From: Chara braunii
Taxonomy: Eukaryota; Streptophyta; Charophyceae; Charales; Characeae
Length of the DNA: 22,400 nucleotides
Assembly (NCBI GenBank): GCA_003427395.1
Contig: BFEA01000384.1
Location: 253,828 to 276,227, forward strand
Direction: 5' to 3'
A model generated the notes under the pieces. That model made no database searches. It saw nothing but the letters and a program-made list of their open reading frames with translations, and was not told where the DNA came from. Made by a program: the position numbers and the translations under genes. Shown one piece after another: positions 18,265 through 22,400 of the stretch (positions within the stretch are counted from its first letter, which is position 1; each line of letters starts with the position of its first letter).

Positions 18265-18984
18265 ACAACGTCCAACCATAAAAATCTCTAAAAAGCAAGG
18301 GGTAAGGAATAGGCCGATGGCTACCCCGCCTAATAAAAAAATCATAACCTTGGGGTACCTTCCCCCTCTTCGGGTGATGCCAGCGGCCAGCAATAGTCCC
18401 AAGCATTGCGCATACGTGCGAGGCCGGCGATCCCATAACTTTTAGACGCTACGGCGGCGAAACGTCGCGCGCAGGATTCTAACATAAAGCTGCGCGGCCG
18501 CAGCCAATTCTATACCAACCACCAATGCCAATCGTACGTGGTAAGCGTGGCTCCGGCCTCGCGATATTGAATGGCGGAACGAACACATCGCGAGGGGTCA
18601 CCCCTCACGATACTGAACGACCGAAGGACACGCCATTCGGCCCCCGCGACTTTTTCGCCTTCAAGGTGGGGTGTCTTGCCGGCCAAGGTAATTAGGCTCT
18701 GTGGAAGGGGAAACTCCTCCCCTGCAGAGTCTAGGGCTTGGAATGTCTTGGACAAGGACCTTGAATCCCGGCCCAGGACCAACGTCCGACTAAGAAAGCC
18801 TCAAGACGCAAATAGGCAGAAAGGAGGGTCTTCCCTGTGCCCCTCAACCCCACCCTCAAAGCTACCTGCCAACTAAGTCCGAGCCTGCCTCTACGCTAGC
18901 GCCCAAAGCAAAGGTAGACTAGTGGCAGAATCTCCCCTATTCAGGGTGGATTGCCAGAATCGCCACCCGTCAAAATATAATCTA
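18265..18984. other. Non-coding interval with hairpins
   Basis: No gene recognised. Hairpins at 18587-18611 (ATCG and GAGGGG against CCCCTC and CGAT, one mismatch, loop TCA) and 18697-18729 (CTCTG and GGGGA against TCCCC and CAGAG, loop AACTCC). Confidence 0.5.
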
Positions 18985-19600
18985 ACTCTTTCAATTCAAG
19001 AAAATTTCGGCAGCGCTTTCCGTAGGAAAAGTGCCTCTTCAGAATTTATACAAAGCTCAAATGTCAAAAGCAGGAGTAATTTATGTCTCTTGAAAGTCAA
19101 ATTTTGTCTAACTCTCTGAATTAGTAGAAATTTGGGCAGCATCCCCTTTGGAATTGGGGATTCCCCACATTTACACCAAGTCAAATTTGAACTCAGCCCC
19201 CAACCTTGAGTTCAACTTAGACAAAATCAGACTAACCCCTTAGTTTTGCAGAAATTTCGGCAGCACTCCCCCTAGAAAAGTGCCTCTCCCAAAATTTACG
19301 CAAGACTAAGTTTGAAACCTGAGACTAACTTTAACTGCCCAAAGCCCAATTTTGTTTAACTCCCGGAATTAGCAAAACTTTGGGCAGCACTCCCTTTAGA
19401 ACAGGAGGCTTTCCAGATTTTTACTAAGCCGGATATAATGAAAAGACAAGTTGAACTTTGACAAGTCAAAATTTGTCTAACTCCTTGAATCTGTAGAACT
19501 TTTGGCAGCGCTTCCCGTAGAGAAAGTACCTTACCAAAATTTATACAAGTCCAAGTATAATAACGAGTCTCAGAAAATGCAAGAATCCATCTAAGTAAAA
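18985..19600 (+). repeat. Diverged tandem repeat of about 124 bp, five units
   Basis: The anchor AAATTTCGGCAGC and its variants recur with GGCAGC at about 19009, 19135, 19259, 19383 and 19504. Each unit also has a TTTTGTCTAACTC block before the anchor and an AAAGTGCCTC-like block after it. Several units fold after the anchor: 19009-19035 (GGCA plus TTTCC against GGAAA plus TGCC) and 19141-19161 (ATCCCC / GGGGAT). Confidence 0.75.
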
Positions 19601-19843
19601 TAAAGTCAACTTAGAAAAATGCAGGAATTGACCTAACTCCTATCGCTGTAGCACGTGGCGAGCCTCTAAAGCAACTACCTGTCAACCTGAACCCCAGACC
19701 AAGTAGTAATCTCACTCGGCCACATGTAGACCAAACCACAAAGGTAAGTACCCTCACCAACCCCAAGCTCCTTTAGCAAACAATAGTTCATGCTTCCTCA
19801 ATAAGTTACCCTTTTATACCCAACTTACATAAGGCATAAGTCA

Positions 19844-20755
19844 GGGCATTTGAACTTGCAGAGCGCGCCCAACTTAGTCAGGCCCAAAGTCAGAATACCT
19901 AAACTTATAGAGCGTTCTGACTTGGCCAGGTATACACAAGCAGAGGGCACAACTACTTCTCTCTTCTTTGGGCGCATGACTAGACCACTCTAGTCGCCCT
20001 GAACTGTTTAAATAGCCAAGTTATATATATATATATCTTTGAACTTAATCTTCGAAAGGGACATAAGGCTGAGCCGCTCAACTTAGAACATTGCTCAGCC
20101 TGCCCAAGTGTACCTTCAGTTATATCTCTTAGTTACACTCTCTTCTTTGTGATAAGCTATAGCCAGGCTTCCTAAACTTATAGAGCGGCCTGACTAGCCT
20201 GTTCTCAATAGCATAGTAATATAGTACAATCAAATTATATCCATTGGGTTCCAACATGTGCGAGGCATTGGGTCAGATTACCTGAACTTATAGAGCGGTC
20301 TGACCCTCTGCCAGGTTCATTCCTCTCTAATGTGTGAGGCAGTAGGCCAGGCTACCTAAACTTATAGAGCGGCCTGTCCCCTGCCGAATTTAATCCCTCA
20401 GAACAAAACAGGAGAAGGGTCGAACCACTTAAACTTATAGAGCGGTTCATACTTCCTCGTTCAGAAACAAAGAAACAGAAAGAATCTCCTAATAAACAAG
20501 GCGACCCAGGGTACCTAAACTTATAGAGCGCCCTGAGCCGCTGAAAATCAAGCACAATCAACCCTCGCACGTCAGAGCAGTCAGGACACCTAAACTTATA
20601 GCCATGCAATCCACAACACCAGGTCTCCCCAAACTTATGGGGACGTCCCAACCTCCAAAGCTTCAGGCTACCTAAACTTATAGAGCGGCCTGAGGCTCCA
20701 TGCAATCCAAAAATAAACGAAGCGTCGGGCTTCCCCAAACTTATGGGGACCTCCC
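19844..20755 (+). repeat. Array of stem-loops with a conserved loop and covarying arms
   Basis: Consensus loop TACCTAAACTTATAGAGCG (19 bases). Copies and arms: 19844-19870 GGGC/GCCC; 19887-19923 AAGTCAGAA/TTCTGACTT; 20066-20101 AGGCTGAGC/GCTCAGCCT; 20164-20192 CAGGC/GCCTG; 20270-20306 GGGTCAGAT/GTCTGACCC (one G-T); 20348-20376 CAGGC/GCCTG; 20422-20448 GAACC/GGTTC; 20507-20535 CAGGG/CCCTG; 20659-20697 AGCTTCAGGC/GCCTGAGGCT (one G-T). A copy at 20585-20600 has the loop but no right arm. A shorter form, TCCCC-AAACTTAT-GGGGA, occurs at 20626-20643 and 20732-20749. A related hairpin with the core GAACTTAATC lies at 20037-20058. Extra outer pairing (GGCAG/CTGCC around 20338-20385, GGCA/TGCC around 20264-20312) lengthens some stems. 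All copies have the same orientation. No coding signal lies within the array. Confidence 0.85.
20019..20036. repeat. Short (TA)n tract
   Basis: About eight TA units inside the stem-loop array. Confidence 0.85.
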
Positions 20756-20761
20756 AGCCTC

Positions 20762-21301
20762 AATGACCCAACCAGACTGCATACAATATTGCCTTTCTCC
20801 CAACCTTCCCCCAGATGCAACCCATTTCATTCACAATCTGCTTTCAGGCAATCAACAAACTAAAACTGAGATTGCCCGTACATTCCTTTACTTCAATCAA
20901 ACTTACGTCCTGAAAGTCAAACTCAAAACCAAGTACAGGATCCACACAATACACTCAGTCAAACGTAGAGAGATGTACAAGTAGGGGCTATAGTTGGGTT
21001 TATAGAGGGAGTCAGGGAATTACCGCTCAGTTCCCTGCCTCCAGGACTCCTCCTGAGTCCCGGCAGAGCTCCCGCAATCGGTGGGGCAACCTCCCACAGA
21101 GGCCTTGGCGCGGACTACGGGCCGCTGTCGGGGCCGAACCTTGAAGGACTTTCGAGCCTTGCTCGACCCCAATGCGGGTCCCACTTGGCTCGACCCGCCC
21201 ACGCTCACTCTAAGGGCGCGGGTCATTCGTCCCAGGGGCACCCCCACCTAGTGCTATGAGATGGATGGGGTTGGGCCAATAGGGCAAGAGAGCTTAACAT
21301 T
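20762..21301. other. Non-coding interval
   Basis: No gene recognised. The part 21015-21240 is GC-rich, with repeated CTCGACCC and GGACT motifs. Confidence 0.4.
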
Positions 21302-21385
21302 GGGGATGTAGCTCAGCCCTCTAGCCTGGTGGTAGCCTCACTGGTCTACGTCCGCAGGCGTAAGGTTTTCGATTCTCTGTTTGTC
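21302..21385 (+). mobile_element. tRNA-like / SINE-head-like sequence
   Basis: GGGGATGTAGCTCAG matches the 5' end and A-box of many tRNA genes. About 50 bases later GGTTTTCGATTCTC resembles a B-box (GGTTCGANNCC) with two extra bases. The spacing fits a polymerase III internal promoter. No 3' acceptor strand complementary to GGGGATG is present and the D-arm is irregular, so this is not an intact tRNA. A decayed tRNA gene or the head of a tRNA-derived SINE would both fit. Confidence 0.4.
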
Positions 21386-22254
21386 TTATTAGGCAATTGC
21401 TCCTTCCAATACTCAGGCAATCCAGGGAGCTTCATTGAGCGCTTTCTCTTCTTTACGGCGCGTAGGCTAAGCGTTCTCCTTAGGCCACGCACTCCTTCAC
21501 TAACGGCCCAGGTCTCTTATAGACACATTGGGCCAGCTCGTCCCTTTGCCCCTAGCCCCTATCTTTCCTCTAGTCGGCCTACGCATACATCTCCCAGGTC
21601 TCGTGACCGCGCTTAGTCCTTCCAGGCGGTCCCACCAAACTCGCGACCCAGCCACAACCACACATCACGGCAAAGTCAGGCTCCAGCCCCATCCCCGACC
21701 CTTAGTCTTTTCAGGTCGCGCTAGTCATGCAATCGTCAAAGCCCAAAATCCATCCCGGCCGTTCGAGATTCAAACCCCCTTCTCCTCATTACGGTCCCAT
21801 GTCACACAATCCAATCATTGCCAGGTCGTCCAAGCCACTTACCTGCAACACATCCAAATAAACACAACAATGGCATACGTCCGCCCCCGATGGGGTCAAC
21901 ACACCGCCCCTGATGCAAGTCCAAGTCTTCCCTTTCCTTTTCCATGCTTCTGGGTGCTTTCCTTCCTTCCTCACAGTCAAACCACACTCTTCTTACTCAG
22001 GCATGCAGTCGAGGAGGTGGTTGAGTCGACTGACCTTGTCCAAAACAACACTCCATTTTGCTCTCGCCAACGTCCTCAATAGTCTCGTATCCTTTTCCTT
22101 CTTGGTGGGGACCAGCAACACTTCCCTTGCCCTCGCTCTCTACCAAGTGAGGACCAAGTTCCTTTCCGTTCGTTCCCTGGCATTGTAACGGTGAGGATAG
22201 AAGTTAGTCACATGCCATGAAGGGGAAGGGGTGAATGGCATTAGGGGTTAAGGA
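21386..22254. other. Non-coding interval
   Basis: Open frames exist on both strands (for example 21528-22082, plus), but their composition is Pro/Ser/His-rich and unfocused and no family is recognisable. I treat them as chance. Confidence 0.4.
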
Positions 22255-22319
22255 ATTTTGAAGGAACAGAGGAAGATGAGGGGAGAGGGAGGGAGAGAGA
22301 GAGAGCGCGGGAGAGATGA

Positions 22320-22400
<81 letters not shown>
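22255..22400. repeat. Purine-rich tract ending in (GA)n
   Basis: Mostly purine from about 22255. From about 22323 it is pure (GA)n and runs off the window. Confidence 0.95.

Noticed and set aside
19844-20755. CRISPR-like array
   Set aside because: Spacing between copies is irregular, the arms are not constant, no cas-like gene is present and the setting is eukaryotic.
21528-22082. 184-codon plus-strand frame
   Set aside because: Low-complexity Pro/Ser/His composition, no family, and overlapping open frames on the other strand.

Overview
This looks like a gene-poor, transposon-rich piece of a eukaryotic nuclear genome. It carries a decayed Ty3/gypsy chromovirus pol gene, LTRs, a decayed Penelope-like reverse transcriptase, mini- and microsatellites, and no bacterial gene layout. 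From memory of the protein style (integrase, chromodomain and Glu/Lys-rich Gag-like segments) a charophyte green alga such as Chara would fit. That is a guess that needs a database search. No intact protein-coding gene could be supported; the best host-gene candidate is one 87-nt possible exon near 10.7 kb.

Layout. 1-511: truncated LTR (family A, plus). 512-1696: non-coding. 1697-2677: LTR-like repeat R copy 1 (minus), containing a 50-bp duplication around a single N. 2678-3317: broken Gag-like coiled-coil gene (minus). 3.3-5.9 kb: minisatellites and duplicated segments. 5.98-7.48 kb: Penelope-like RT pseudogene (plus). 7.54-7.94 kb: R copy 3. 8.0-11.3 kb: non-coding DNA with hairpins, a 53-bp tandem repeat and the candidate exon. 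11.34-15.47 kb: chromovirus pol pseudogene (minus; protease remnant, RT, RNase H, integrase, chromodomain) interrupted by an AT-rich insert of about 780 bp. 15.47-16.13 kb: LTR-A copy 2 (minus), joined directly to the protease remnant. 16.13-17.37 kb: hairpin-dense non-coding DNA. 17.37-18.26 kb: R copy 2 (plus). 18.98-19.60 kb: a tandem repeat of about 124 bp. 19.84-20.76 kb: an array of stem-loops. 21.3 kb: a tRNA-like/SINE-like sequence. 22.3-22.4 kb: (GA)n.

The most unusual signal is the array at 19.84-20.76 kb. About a dozen stem-loops share a conserved loop (consensus TACCTAAACTTATAGAGCG). Their arms differ from copy to copy, yet within most copies the two arms stay complementary. The same style of short, perfect hairpin recurs across the rest of the non-coding DNA (8.0-8.2, 8.7, 10.0-10.3 and 16.1-17.2 kb, and inside the 53-bp and 124-bp repeats). 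Either folding is conserved as RNA or DNA structure, or a local process keeps making short inverted repeats. All coordinates and alignments were made by eye.
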